This document shows, in pieces, positions 51,374-60,086 of a stretch of DNA of 64,000 nt. The notes beneath the pieces are model-generated. The model saw only the letters and a program-made list of their open reading frames with translations, was not told the origin of the DNA and did no database searches. The position numbers and the translations under genes were made by a program. The DNA is from Rubrobacter aplysinae (lineage in GTDB: Bacteria > Actinomycetota > Rubrobacteria > Rubrobacterales > Rubrobacteraceae). The DNA lies in contig NZ_LEKH01000002.1 in assembly GCF_001029505.1 (NCBI RefSeq), forward strand, positions 124,001-188,000. The letters run 5' to 3'. Position 1 is the stretch's first letter. Each line of letters starts with the position of its first letter.

Positions 51374-53317
51374 TTAGGACGACCTTCCCCGACGGACGTT
51401 GCCGGAGAGGTCGGCGCTGGTGTAGTTCGGGGTGATGGAGCGTAGGAGCTCGGCGGTGCCTTCGGAGTCGTGGCAGCGGGCGCGGGCGACCATCTCGTTC
51501 ACCAGTTGCAGGAACCTGTCGCCGCCGTCGCCGTTGTGGCCATCTCCGTCCGGACCCTTGCCGGGGCTTACGCGCAGCACCATCGGGTGGTCCGTATCGT
51601 TCTGGTGCTCGCTCTGCTCCAGGAGCTCTTCCCGGAGCTTCTCTCCGGGCCGGAGTCCGGTGTACTTTATCTGTACTCCGCTGGCGCCCATTATCTCGAT
51701 CATCTTTCTGGCGAGGTCCGTTATGGAGACGGGACGGCCCATCTCGAGGACGTAGGTGCCGTAGGAGTCGGCCATCGCGCTCGCCTGCAGGATGAGGGAA
51801 ACCGCCTCGGGGATGGTCATGAAGTACCGGATCATCTCGGGGTGGGTTACCGTTACCGGGCCGCCGGCCTCTATCTGCTGGCGGAAGGTCGGTACGACCG
51901 ATCCCCGGCTGCCGAGCACGTTTCCGAAGCGGACCGAGGCGTAGATCGTGGCCGGGTACAGGCGCGAGAGGCTCTGGACCAGCATCTCGGAGAGCCGTTT
52001 GGTCGCGCCCATAACGTTGGCCGGGTTTACCGCCTTGTCGGTCGAGACGTTGACGAACTTCTCGGCCCCATGCTCCCCGGCCATCCGGGCGACGTTCAGG
52101 GTGCCGAAGACGTTGTTGAGTACGGCCTCGGCGACTCGCTCCTCCATGAGCGGGACGTGCTTGTAGGCGGCGGCGTGGAAGACCACCTGGGGGGCAGATC
52201 CTTCGAAGGTATCCTCCATCCCCTCCGGCGAGGTCACGTCACCCACCTGATACTCGGCCTCGGAGAAGCCCTCGCGGGCGAGGTCCTGGCTGAGGTAGTA
52301 GAGGCCGCTCTCGTCGCGGTCCATGAGCGTGAGATGCTCCGGGGCGAGGCGCGAGATCTGGCGTGAAAGCTCCCGCCCGATGCTGCCGCCCGCGCCCGTT
52401 ACGAGCACCCGCTTGCCGCTTATGTGCTCGGAGAGGGCGGCGAGGTCTATGTTGACCGGCTCCCGGCCGAGGAGGTCCTCGATCTGGAGCTCGCGCAGCC
52501 TGAAGGCGTTTTCGGAGAGCACCTCGTCCAGGTCGGGCATGATCTTGACCTCGACCGAAGCCTCGGTGCAGACCCGCCAGATGGCGTTCATCTGGTCCCA
52601 GTCCGCGTAGGGGGTGGCGATGATGACCTGCTGCACGTCATGTTCGGGGACGATGGAGCCCAGGTCCTCGAGGCCGCCGAGCACCGGCGCGCCCTCTATG
52701 CGGCGGCCCTTCTCGGCGGGCGACTCGCTCACGAAGCCGACCACCTGCAGGTTCAGCGCCGTCGAGCGCCAGATGTGGCTGGCGAGGGCGACGCCGGGCT
52801 CCTCGGTACCCACGATGACCGTGCGGGTGCGGGTGCCGATCTCGCGCAAGGAGAGCTCGTAGAAAAAGCGCGGGTACAGCCTGACGGCGACGAGCTGTAA
52901 GTAGGCCAGCAGCGCCCCCACGATCACCACGCTGAGCGGGAACGGGCGCAGGTCGAAGATCACACCCAATATCACGTCCACGATAAAGATGATCCCGGCG
53001 GCTATGGAGGTCGCGCTCGCCACGCGCACGCCCTGGTAGATCCCGGTGTAGCGCAGCACGCTCTGGTACACGCCGCTCTCGTACAACAGCGCGACGAAGA
53101 TGGCGGCGCTCAGAAAGGCGAAGGGCCAGAACGAGGCCCAGAAATCCGGCGGCACGTCGCCGTTGAAGCGGAAGAGCAACGCGATGGCGAATGACTCCAC
53201 CACTATGGCGACGTCCACCAGCATCGCCGCCCCGCGCCGCATGCCGGGAGGCGACCGCTGGAACACGCGCTGCAGACGCTCGGTCACCTGGAGAAACGCT
53301 CTCTGCAATCTCATCAT
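51374..53317 (-). CDS. CapD/PglF-like membrane nucleotide-sugar dehydratase
   Basis: 647 residues. Four N-terminal membrane helices, a CoA-binding-like Rossmann region (RTVIVGTEEPGVAL), then an extended SDR: LVTGAGGSIGRELSRQI, FHAAAYKHVPLME, NVSTDKAVNPANVMGATKR, FGNVLGSRGSVVP. Members convert UDP-GlcNAc to a 4-keto-6-deoxy sugar for surface polysaccharide or glycoprotein. A Gly/Asp-rich insert lies near residue 600. It leads into the WecA-like and epimerase genes on the same strand as part of the envelope sugar locus. Confidence 0.92.
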   Translation of the reverse strand: MMRLQRAFLQVTERLQRVFQRSPPGMRRGAAMLVDVAIVVESFAIALLFRFNGDVPPDFWASFWPFAFLSAAIFVALLYESGVYQSVLRYTGIYQGVRVASATSIAAGIIFIVDVILGVIFDLRPFPLSVVIVGALLAYLQLVAVRLYPRFFYELSLREIGTRTRTVIVGTEEPGVALASHIWRSTALNLQVVGFVSESPAEKGRRIEGAPVLGGLEDLGSIVPEHDVQQVIIATPYADWDQMNAIWRVCTEASVEVKIMPDLDEVLSENAFRLRELQIEDLLGREPVNIDLAALSEHISGKRVLVTGAGGSIGRELSRQISRLAPEHLTLMDRDESGLYYLSQDLAREGFSEAEYQVGDVTSPEGMEDTFEGSAPQVVFHAAAYKHVPLMEERVAEAVLNNVFGTLNVARMAGEHGAEKFVNVSTDKAVNPANVMGATKRLSEMLVQSLSRLYPATIYASVRFGNVLGSRGSVVPTFRQQIEAGGPVTVTHPEMIRYFMTIPEAVSLILQASAMADSYGTYVLEMGRPVSITDLARKMIEIMGASGVQIKYTGLRPGEKLREELLEQSEHQNDTDHPMVLRVSPGKGPDGDGHNGDGGDRFLQLVNEMVARARCHDSEGTAELLRSITPNYTSADLSGNVRRGRSS

Positions 53318-53387
53318 AGGCTCACAGTGTCACCCGTCTGCCCCTTTCCGGCAAGTTTTGCGACAAGTTCCATCTCCAACACCATCT

Positions 53388-54383
53388 CTAGCTCCGAGCC
53401 GCTCCGAAGGCCCGGGGCAGGCTCAGGAGCCCCGCGCAGACCAGTGAGATCACGGCCAGGCCGAGGACTACCTGCCCGCCGAGCATCAGCAGCGCGGCCA
53501 GCCCGGACGCCACGCTCGCCCCGTAGTACAGGGCGCTCGTGCGCCGGTGCATCGCGCCCGTGGGGGTTATCCGCTGGTAGATGTGTTCGCGGTGGGCGGA
53601 GAGGACGTTCTTGCCGGCCCTTGCGCGTGAGATCAGGGTATAAGCCGTGTCCAGCAAGAACGGCGCGAACACCGCCGCGCACACCACGACGCCGAGAGGG
53701 GCACCCGCCTCCGGCGCCGGCAGATACAGCACCCCCGCCGCCAGCGCGAAGCCCACGAAGTAGCTCCCCACGTCCCCCAGAAAGATGGAAGCCGGGCTCG
53801 TGTTCCACAGCAGGAACCCCGCCACGCCGCCCGCCAGCGCGAAGAACACGCCGGAGCCGCCGACGATCACGATCAGAAATGCCAGGTTCACGAGCGCCAC
53901 CCCGCTGACGATCCCGTCTATCCCGTCCATGAAGTTGAAGGCGTTGACGAGCCCCACCACCCAGAAAACGGCTAGCGCCAGCAAGGCGTACCGCGCGATA
54001 CCGGCCGACTGCGCCAGTATCGGCGGCGGGAGGTACACGAGAAGCGAGAGCGCGGCCAGCGTCTGCACCCCGGCGCGGGGACCGAGACCGAGTCCCGCGA
54101 GGTCGTCGGCGAGCCCGGCCAGCCCGACCACAGTCGCGGCAACCAAGAGCGGCCACAGCGCCGGCGGGTGGGCGGCGCCGTGGACGGCGGCACCGGCCAC
54201 CATACCGAGCCAGGCTCCGCAGACGATGGCGATGCCGCCGAGCCGGGGCGTGGGCACCTCGTGGGAGCTCCGCAGGTTCGGCATGTCGAGCATCTGCCTC
54301 CCGACCGCGAACCGCACCACGAGCGGCACCAGCGCCGCCGAGACGAGGAATGCGACACCCGCTATGGTCAGAGCCCCGTCCAA
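53388..54383 (-). CDS. WecA/TagO-like polyprenyl-phosphate sugar-1-phosphate transferase
   Basis: 331 residues, about ten membrane helices. Family motifs PTPRLGGIAI, GLADDLAGL, NAFNFMDGIDGIVSG, IFLGDVGSYFVGF and AHREHIYQRI (cytoplasmic loop) are present. It starts a surface glycan by moving GlcNAc-1-P or a related sugar to undecaprenyl phosphate. TTG start seven bases after the epimerase stop. The CapD-like gene follows. Confidence 0.92.
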   Translation of the reverse strand: MDGALTIAGVAFLVSAALVPLVVRFAVGRQMLDMPNLRSSHEVPTPRLGGIAIVCGAWLGMVAGAAVHGAAHPPALWPLLVAATVVGLAGLADDLAGLGLGPRAGVQTLAALSLLVYLPPPILAQSAGIARYALLALAVFWVVGLVNAFNFMDGIDGIVSGVALVNLAFLIVIVGGSGVFFALAGGVAGFLLWNTSPASIFLGDVGSYFVGFALAAGVLYLPAPEAGAPLGVVVCAAVFAPFLLDTAYTLISRARAGKNVLSAHREHIYQRITPTGAMHRRTSALYYGASVASGLAALLMLGGQVVLGLAVISLVCAGLLSLPRAFGAARS

Positions 54384-54390
54384 CCGGCGC

Positions 54391-55272
54391 TCAGCCCCTC
54401 AGCATCCCGAGCATCCGCAACCGCTCCACCTCAAGCTGTATCCCCTCCTCGAAGGTGCGGGGGGCGTAGCCGAGCTCCCTCCGGGCCTTCTCGTAAGGAT
54501 ACGCCTTGTCCTCCCGCAGGCGCTGGACCTGATCGGAGCCAACCGGCAGCCGCAGCCCGGCGCGCTCGGCCAGCCGTGAGGCCCGGTACACCGGCTGCAG
54601 CGGGATGCTCAACAACCGCACCTCGCGTTCCAGCGCACGGGCCGCGGTCCGCACGAGCTCCCCGTAGCCCAGGGAAGCCGCGCCGGGCAGGTCGTAGGTC
54701 TCCCCCACGGCGGCGGGGTTTTCGAGGGCGGCCAGAATGCCCTGGGCGAGGTCCTCGTGGTACACCGGCTGCCACAGGTTGTCTCCGGACCCGAAGACCG
54801 GGAACACCAAGGAGCGGTCCAGAAAGCGCAGCAGGCGGCGCATGTTCTTGTCCCGCTCGGAGCCGTAGATCATGGTCGGACGAACCACGGTCCAAGAGAG
54901 CCCGCTCTTCCGCACGACGGCCTCCATAGAGAGCTTGGGCCCGGAGCGAGTCTCGTAGGCCGAGTGGGCACTGGTGCTGCTCACCGCTACGAGCCGTCCC
55001 GCCCCGGCGCGCCGCATCCCCTCCACCAGCGGCGGCGCGTACTCGATACCGGCGGCGTGGATTACGGCGTCCACGCCGGATGCCGCGCGAGAGACGGCCT
55101 CCGCGTCGTCCGCGTCTCCGATTGCTATCTCTACCTCCGCCGGGTCCAGCCGGTGGCTGTTCGGGCTACCGTTGCGCAGCAGGCAGCGGACCTCGTGACC
55201 TGCCGGGATCAAGGCCTCGATGAGCGCCCCTCCGAGCAGCCCGGTCGCCCCGGTGAGGAGTATTCGGCTCAT
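54391..55272 (-). CDS. NAD-dependent sugar epimerase/dehydratase
   Basis: 293 residues, atypical/extended SDR: ILLTGATGLLGGALIEAL (cofactor), VIHAAGIEY, LVAVSSTSAHS, then WTVVRPTMIYGSERDKNMRRL and QPVYHEDLAQGIL. The canonical YxxxK is not obvious: after SSTSAHSAYETRSGPK the Tyr-Lys spacing is longer. It may act on a lipid- or nucleotide-linked sugar beside the WecA-like transferase. ATG start overlaps the HepT-like stop by four bases. Confidence 0.82.
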   Translation of the reverse strand: MSRILLTGATGLLGGALIEALIPAGHEVRCLLRNGSPNSHRLDPAEVEIAIGDADDAEAVSRAASGVDAVIHAAGIEYAPPLVEGMRRAGAGRLVAVSSTSAHSAYETRSGPKLSMEAVVRKSGLSWTVVRPTMIYGSERDKNMRRLLRFLDRSLVFPVFGSGDNLWQPVYHEDLAQGILAALENPAAVGETYDLPGAASLGYGELVRTAARALEREVRLLSIPLQPVYRASRLAERAGLRLPVGSDQVQRLREDKAYPYEKARRELGYAPRTFEEGIQLEVERLRMLGMLRG

Positions 55273-55736
55273 CGTCGAGGAGGCGCAGGCTCGCCTGACG
55301 CGGGCACCGGTCTCATCCCCCGGCCTCCGCGCTCGATCATCACCGAAGAGAACTTTCGGGAGTCATCCAGATGTCTCTCCAGAACACTCCTTACGTTTTC
55401 GAGGCGGAAGCGCTGGTAGCCGTATAAGTCGCCTAAGTCATGTAAGGCTACATTGCAGAATCCCACCACGGACCGCATACAGCAGGAGAGGTCCAGGGGG
55501 AGCCACGCCCCCGCCATATCTGGAGCCAGCTCAGAGGTGAGACCCTGCGCCGCATGCCAGGTTTCAGACACCGGAAGGGCCCCCGCGTACACGGCGAGGT
55601 CGAGATCGCCCGCCGCCCGCTCGCACTCCGTCCAGAGGCTCCCGCGGTAGACGGCGGCCGTCTCCGATAATGCCTCTCTGGGCCGCTCCGGCAAAGACTC
55701 CGGGCCACCTCCATCGTCCCACGACACGCGCGTCAT
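55269..55736 (-). CDS. Degenerate HepT-like (HEPN) protein
   Basis: 155 residues. The C-terminal half (VGFCNVALHDLGDLYGYQRF, VRSVLERHLDDSRKFSSVM) aligns with HepT toxins, whose motif reads VGFRN-x-x-VHDY. Here the catalytic Arg is Cys and the Tyr is Leu, while Asn and His remain. So the RNase (or AMPylation target) motif is lost. The usual MntA nucleotidyltransferase antitoxin is not adjacent. It is translationally coupled to the sugar epimerase (ATGA overlap), suggesting it was recruited to another job. Confidence 0.6.
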   Translation of the reverse strand: MTRVSWDDGGGPESLPERPREALSETAAVYRGSLWTECERAAGDLDLAVYAGALPVSETWHAAQGLTSELAPDMAGAWLPLDLSCCMRSVVGFCNVALHDLGDLYGYQRFRLENVRSVLERHLDDSRKFSSVMIERGGRGMRPVPASGEPAPPRR

Positions 55737-56045
55737 GGTCCAACTCTACTAGCTCTGGAGGCGGTGCGCCGCGCGGGATAGGAAAGGCTCACGCCCACCC
55801 GGCGCCGGTCTCATCCGGCGTCTACGCGCCGTCCCTGCGCTCCACAGGGCCCGTGAACCGGCCAAGCGCCCGCTAATCGAGCCTCTCGCGGCTCCCGCCG
55901 GTCCGGGCGGCGTCAGAGTAGCCATGTTTTATACGCCGCCACCAGGGCCAAGGCGGATGGGCCCGCGACGGGCCGGAGACCGTTGGGGCCTCCGCCTCTC
56001 GGCACGACGCCGCTTGGTTGCCGCTTCACCGGCGGTTTCGGGCTC
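55737..56045. other. Gap with no recognised gene
   Basis: About 310 bases between the HepT-like gene start and the formamidase stop. I looked for a MntA-type nucleotidyltransferase on either strand and saw none. No repeat or terminator stands out. Confidence 0.45.
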
Positions 56046-57284
56046 TCAGCTCGCGGCGCTCCCCCGCTCGGCCCGCTGCGGCCCGCCCGCCGAGGGGCGG
56101 ATGTCGAAGTCGAAGATCTCGGTGGGCAGGTAGAGCGTGGCGCAGGAGTTCGGCACGTCCACGACGCCGCTGAAGCGGCCCTCGATGGGCGCGGCGCCCA
56201 GCAGCAGGTAGGCCTGCTCGGGCGAGTAGCCGAACTTGGTCAGGTACTCGATGGCGTTCAGGCAGGCGCGCTTGTAGGCGAGCTGCGAGTCGAGGTGGCG
56301 CTGCTGGCCCTCCTCGGTAACCGAGATGCCGACGAAGGTCAGGAACTCGCTGTAGCGCGGCTCGACGTTGCCCGGGAAGAACACGGGGTTGTTCGTCACG
56401 CCGTAGGCTTCCATCCCGCCCTTGATCAAATCCACGCCCAGGTCCAGGTAGCCGCCCATCTCGATGGCTCCGCAGAACGTGATCTCACCGTCCCCCTGCG
56501 AGAAGTGCAGATCTCCGGCGGAGAGCTTTCCGCCCTCGACGAAGACCGGCATGAAGATCCTGGCCCCGCGTGTGAGGTTCTTGATGTCCTGGTTGCCGCC
56601 GTTCTCGCGCGGCGGGGCGGTGCGTGCGGCCTCCCGGGCCGCCTGCTCGGCCTGCTCCTCTTCCATGTGGCCGAGCAGGGCGTTATTTGGCTCTGGTGGC
56701 AGCGCGAGCGGGGGCACCGCGTCCGGGTCGGTGGCTATGAGCTCGGCCTCGCGCCGGTTCCAGTTACCGAGCAGGTCGTGAGAGGGCGCGGTCCCGATCA
56801 GGCCGGGGTGCGTAATACCGGTAAAGCCCACGCCGGGCAAATGACGCGAGGTGGCCTTCTGGCCGTGGAAGTCCCACACCGCCTTGTGGGCGTCCGGGAA
56901 GTGGTCGGTCAGGAACCCGCCGCCGTTGTCCCTGGCGAAGACGCCCGTGTATCCCCAGCCCTGGCCCGCCACCGGCCCGCTCTCCTGCGGCACCGGCCCG
57001 AGGTCCAGGATGTCCACCACGAGCAGGTCGCCGGGCTCCGCGCCCTCCACGGAGATAGGACCGCTGAGCGGGTGGACGATGGAGAGATCGAGGTTGCGGA
57101 TGTCGTCGGCCGAGTCGTCGTTGTGTACCAGCCCGTCGAACCACTCGCGGCACTCCAGCCTGAACTCCGAGCCCGGCGATACGGTGGCAACGGGCGGAAC
57201 GTCCGGATGCCAGCGGTTGTGGGGAGCCACCCGCTGCTCGAAGAACGACTTCGACTGGTCGAAACTAAACAGAACCTCGGGCAT
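56046..57284 (-). CDS. fmdA: Formamidase/acetamidase family protein (copy B)
   Basis: 412 residues, closely similar along its length to the copy at 31577-32821: HNRWHPDVPP, GDLLVVDILDLGP, GWGYTGVFARDNGGGFLTDHFP, HPGLIGTAPS, ENGGNQDIKNLTRGARIFMPVFVEGG, SQGDGEITFCGAIEMGG. It should release ammonia from formamide or a related amide. ATG start after GAGGAGATACGA. The FmdB gene is 21 bases upstream on the same strand (in copy A it is divergent). It interrupts the polysaccharide locus. Confidence 0.93.
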   Translation of the reverse strand: MPEVLFSFDQSKSFFEQRVAPHNRWHPDVPPVATVSPGSEFRLECREWFDGLVHNDDSADDIRNLDLSIVHPLSGPISVEGAEPGDLLVVDILDLGPVPQESGPVAGQGWGYTGVFARDNGGGFLTDHFPDAHKAVWDFHGQKATSRHLPGVGFTGITHPGLIGTAPSHDLLGNWNRREAELIATDPDAVPPLALPPEPNNALLGHMEEEQAEQAAREAARTAPPRENGGNQDIKNLTRGARIFMPVFVEGGKLSAGDLHFSQGDGEITFCGAIEMGGYLDLGVDLIKGGMEAYGVTNNPVFFPGNVEPRYSEFLTFVGISVTEEGQQRHLDSQLAYKRACLNAIEYLTKFGYSPEQAYLLLGAAPIEGRFSGVVDVPNSCATLYLPTEIFDFDIRPSAGGPQRAERGSAAS

Positions 57285-57305
57285 TCGTATCTCCTCCTCG
57301 GTGGT

Positions 57306-57587
57306 TCAGGGTCTGGGCAACCTGCCGTGCAGCGGGTTGGTAGAGCGCGGACGCCCCACGCCGCGTGGTGGAGCCCCGTTGAGTACGCGCGGCTCGTGCG
57401 CGCTGCGGTCGGCGGCCTCTCTGGCACGGTTCACGTCCGACCTGGGCGAGGTCACGGCGGGGGGACTATATACGCGCTCCGCGAGGCTCCCGCAGGACGG
57501 ACAGCTCTCATGCGGGCCCGCACTCCCGATGGGCCGGCGAAGCTCAAAAGCCCCGCAATCCTCGCAATAATAATCGTACAGCGCCAC
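57306..57587 (-). CDS. FmdB-family zinc-ribbon protein (copy B)
   Basis: 93 residues. MALYDYYCEDCGAFELRR ... SCPSCGSLAERVYSPPAV gives the same four-cysteine ribbon and VYSxPAV end as copy A, followed by a basic, disordered tail. It is directly upstream of the formamidase it presumably serves; the mechanism by which FmdB acts is not established. Confidence 0.85.
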   Translation of the reverse strand: MALYDYYCEDCGAFELRRPIGSAGPHESCPSCGSLAERVYSPPAVTSPRSDVNRAREAADRSAHEPRVLNGAPPRGVGRPRSTNPLHGRLPRP

Positions 57588-58086
57588 TAGTATCCGCCAA
57601 ACAGCTTTTGGTAGAGCATCCTCATTACCCCAACACCGTCAGCCACCGTACATCCTACTTTGGACGTTTCAAACATCATAAACGTAACCAGAAGACGGGG
57701 TCAAATATCGCAGACTACGTCTACACCTTATATTTGCACCTTACGTAAGACGCTCTGTGGCATACCCCAGAAGCCACCTACAACACCCACAATAGGCTAC
57801 GCTCATCATCTCCGGGAATAAGTCCGCACTGCCCCCACAACTCTGGTTCGCTCCCTGATCGGGCGCTAGCGAGACGGCCACGGTTCCACTCTATGCGTGG
57901 CGGTAACCCGTGGAAACCGATGCGCTTTTTGCAGCGGAAGGGCCGATCCGGCGTGTGAGAAGGCGCAGCGCGCTCCGAGTAAGCTCCGCGAGAGACGGAA
58001 CAGAAAGCGAGTCCGGCTGCGATCCGGTCCGCAGACCCTCTGGCCGGCGCTGCCCTCGGTTCGCTTTCTAGCTGCGGCGCCGCACC
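57588..58086. other. About 500-bp gap with no recognised gene
   Basis: No frame with a binding site or family resemblance on either strand. The left part is less GC-rich than its surroundings and must hold the promoter of the fmdB-fmdA unit. The right part is ordinary GC-rich DNA next to the rfbB stop codon. No repeat seen. Confidence 0.45.
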
Positions 58087-59079
58087 TCAGCCGGCCGCTT
58101 CGGACATCACCCGCGAGGCCCAGTCCAGGTTCTCCGTGTACCAGTCAATGGTCTGGCGGATACCCGTCTCGAAGGTGTGCTCGGGCCGCCAGCCGAGCTC
58201 GGTCTGTATGCGCGCCGAGTCTATGGCGTAGCGCCGGTCGTGGCCTAGACGGTCGGTGACGAAGGAGATGAGATCCCAAGATTTGCCGAGATGCTCCAGG
58301 ATGAGCTCCGTTATCTCCAGGTTGGTCCGCTCGTTGTCGCCGCCGACGTTGTAGATGCGACCGGGCTCGCCCCGATCCAGCACCAGCGCGATGGCGCGGC
58401 AGTGATCCTCGACGTGCAGCCAGTCCCGCACGTTCATCCCGTCGCCGTACAGCGGCACGGGCCTATCGGCCAGCGCGTGCCGGATAAACGAGGGTATTAG
58501 CTTCTCCGGGTACTGGTAGGGACCGTAGTTGTTGGAGCAGCGGGTGACCGTGATCGGCATCCCGTAGGTCTCGTGGTAGGCGCGGCACAGGAGATCCGCC
58601 GAGGCCTTGGAGGCCGAGTACGGCGAGTTCGGCTCTATGCGACTTTCCTCGGTGAAAGCCGGCTCCTCCGGAGCTAGCGAACCGTACACCTCGTCGGTGG
58701 AGACCTGCACGAAGCTCTCCACCCCGTGCCGCCGGGCAGCCTCCAGCAAGTTCTGAGTACCCATCACGTTGGTCGCGGTAAAGACCTCGGGACCGGCGAT
58801 GCTGCGGTCCACGTGGCTCTCGGCGGCGAAGTTCACCATCGCGTCCACCCCTTCGGAGACCAGCCCGTCCACGAGCTCTTTATCCTGTATCGCACCGTGG
58901 ACGAATCTGTAGTTCTCCGCGCCGGCGAAGTCCTCGGTGTTCTCCAGACGGCCCGCGTAGGTCAGGGCGTCCAGGTTTATCCACTCGGTCTCGGGACGAC
59001 CGGGTACCACCTGCCGCAGGAAGTTGCACCCTATAAACCCGCACCCACCCGTAACCAGAACCCGCCTCAACCGACTCAA
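58087..59079 (-). CDS. rfbB: dTDP-glucose 4,6-dehydratase
   Basis: About 330 residues, extended SDR. LVTGGCGFIGCNFLRQV (NAD), LDALTYAGRLEN, NFAAESHVDRSI, QVSTDEVYGSL (Thr-Asp-Glu catalytic triad), YSASKASADLL (Tyr/Lys) and TRCSNNYGPYQYPEKLIP are all typical of RfbB. It makes dTDP-4-keto-6-deoxyglucose, the precursor of rhamnose and other deoxysugars. I chose TTG 59079, four bases after GGAGG; ATG 59103 is possible. RfbA, C and D are not in the window. Confidence 0.92.
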   Translation of the reverse strand: MSRLRRVLVTGGCGFIGCNFLRQVVPGRPETEWINLDALTYAGRLENTEDFAGAENYRFVHGAIQDKELVDGLVSEGVDAMVNFAAESHVDRSIAGPEVFTATNVMGTQNLLEAARRHGVESFVQVSTDEVYGSLAPEEPAFTEESRIEPNSPYSASKASADLLCRAYHETYGMPITVTRCSNNYGPYQYPEKLIPSFIRHALADRPVPLYGDGMNVRDWLHVEDHCRAIALVLDRGEPGRIYNVGGDNERTNLEITELILEHLGKSWDLISFVTDRLGHDRRYAIDSARIQTELGWRPEHTFETGIRQTIDWYTENLDWASRVMSEAAG

Positions 59080-59301
59080 AGAGCCTCCATCCGTAGCATC
59101 CACGAAATCCGCAAGGTATACGAACGGTATTCAAGCATCGGAGCAATACGGACTCAACACCCGTATTCCGGCGGCCTCTGTGAAACATGGAATGGTTACA
59201 CAGAAAACTTTTCCCGGAGGCTAAAGTTCCCCCGGAGGATGCACGACAACAGCAATACGAATAACATGTGCTAGCGGAAGACACTCCTCGGAGGGGGAAA
59301 G

Positions 59302-60036
59302 ATGCAACCAGAGACATACGACGACGCGTCTCGGACATCCCAGAGTATCGCCGGTCGGGACTTCGCGCGGCGGCACTTTCTAAAGATAGGCGCCACCGGC
59401 GTGTTTAGTGCCCTCACTCTCGGGGCGCTCGGACAATCCACCGCCTTCGCCCAGGGCCCAAAGGAACCGGACTCGGAGCTAAAGCAGGAGTTCGAGGACG
59501 CGGCGGAGGAGTTCGGCGTGCCGGTCGGGGTCCTAAGCGCAATGGGCTACGTCAACACCCGCTGGGAAATGCCGCCGCCGGACGCCAGCGACTACGAGGA
59601 TGGTGAGACCGGCCGCTGGGGCGGGTACGGGATCATGGCCCTGGTAAGGAACCCCTCCACGGACACCCTTTCCGAGGCCGCACAGCTCACCGGCATCTCC
59701 GAGGAAAAGCTGAAGACCGACCGGAAGTCGAATATCCGGGGCGGCGCGGCGCTTCTGGCGGAATCCCAGAAGAAGCAAGGTCGGCCCACTATCGAGCGCC
59801 GGGAGCCGGAGAAGGCCCGCAAGCAGGGAAAACTGGGCCGCGAGGAGCTGAAAGGCTGGGTACAGGCGACCTCCGGACGCGGAGCCTTCAGAGCACTCGG
59901 AGTCGAAGAAGAGGCCCCGGCGCCAGCAGGGGTTGGCGGAGGCAACATTTACGAGGAACAAGTCTCGGAGACCCTGAAGACCGGAGCCTCCGGCAAGACA
60001 GAGTTCGGGGAGCAAATACGGCTCCAGCCCGAATAG
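59302..60036 (+). CDS. Tat-exported N-terminal module of a cell-wall amidase
   Basis: 244 residues. Tat signal ARRHFLKIGATG followed by a hydrophobic stretch ending AFAQG. Residues ~60-150 (FEDAAEEFGVPVGVLSAMGYVNTRWE, GGYGIMALV, LTGISEEKLKTDRKSNIRGGAALLA) resemble the lytic-transglycosylase-like module that precedes the amidase domain in many actinobacterial N-acetylmuramoyl-L-alanine amidases. The protein ends GEQIRLQPE, where those enzymes run on into the amidase. ATG start after GGAGGGGG. The missing half is the next gene, 50 bases on. Confidence 0.75.
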   Translation: MQPETYDDASRTSQSIAGRDFARRHFLKIGATGVFSALTLGALGQSTAFAQGPKEPDSELKQEFEDAAEEFGVPVGVLSAMGYVNTRWEMPPPDASDYEDGETGRWGGYGIMALVRNPSTDTLSEAAQLTGISEEKLKTDRKSNIRGGAALLAESQKKQGRPTIERREPEKARKQGKLGREELKGWVQATSGRGAFRALGVEEEAPAPAGVGGGNIYEEQVSETLKTGASGKTEFGEQIRLQPE

Positions 60037-60086
60037 ACGACCAGCGGGAACTTGAACGACGGCTCAAAACGCTTGGGGGTTAGGTA

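Noticed and set aside
57588-58086. Possible CRISPR or riboswitch in the 500-bp gap
   Set aside because: No repeated units with spacers and no recognisable aptamer core; AT content alone is not evidence.
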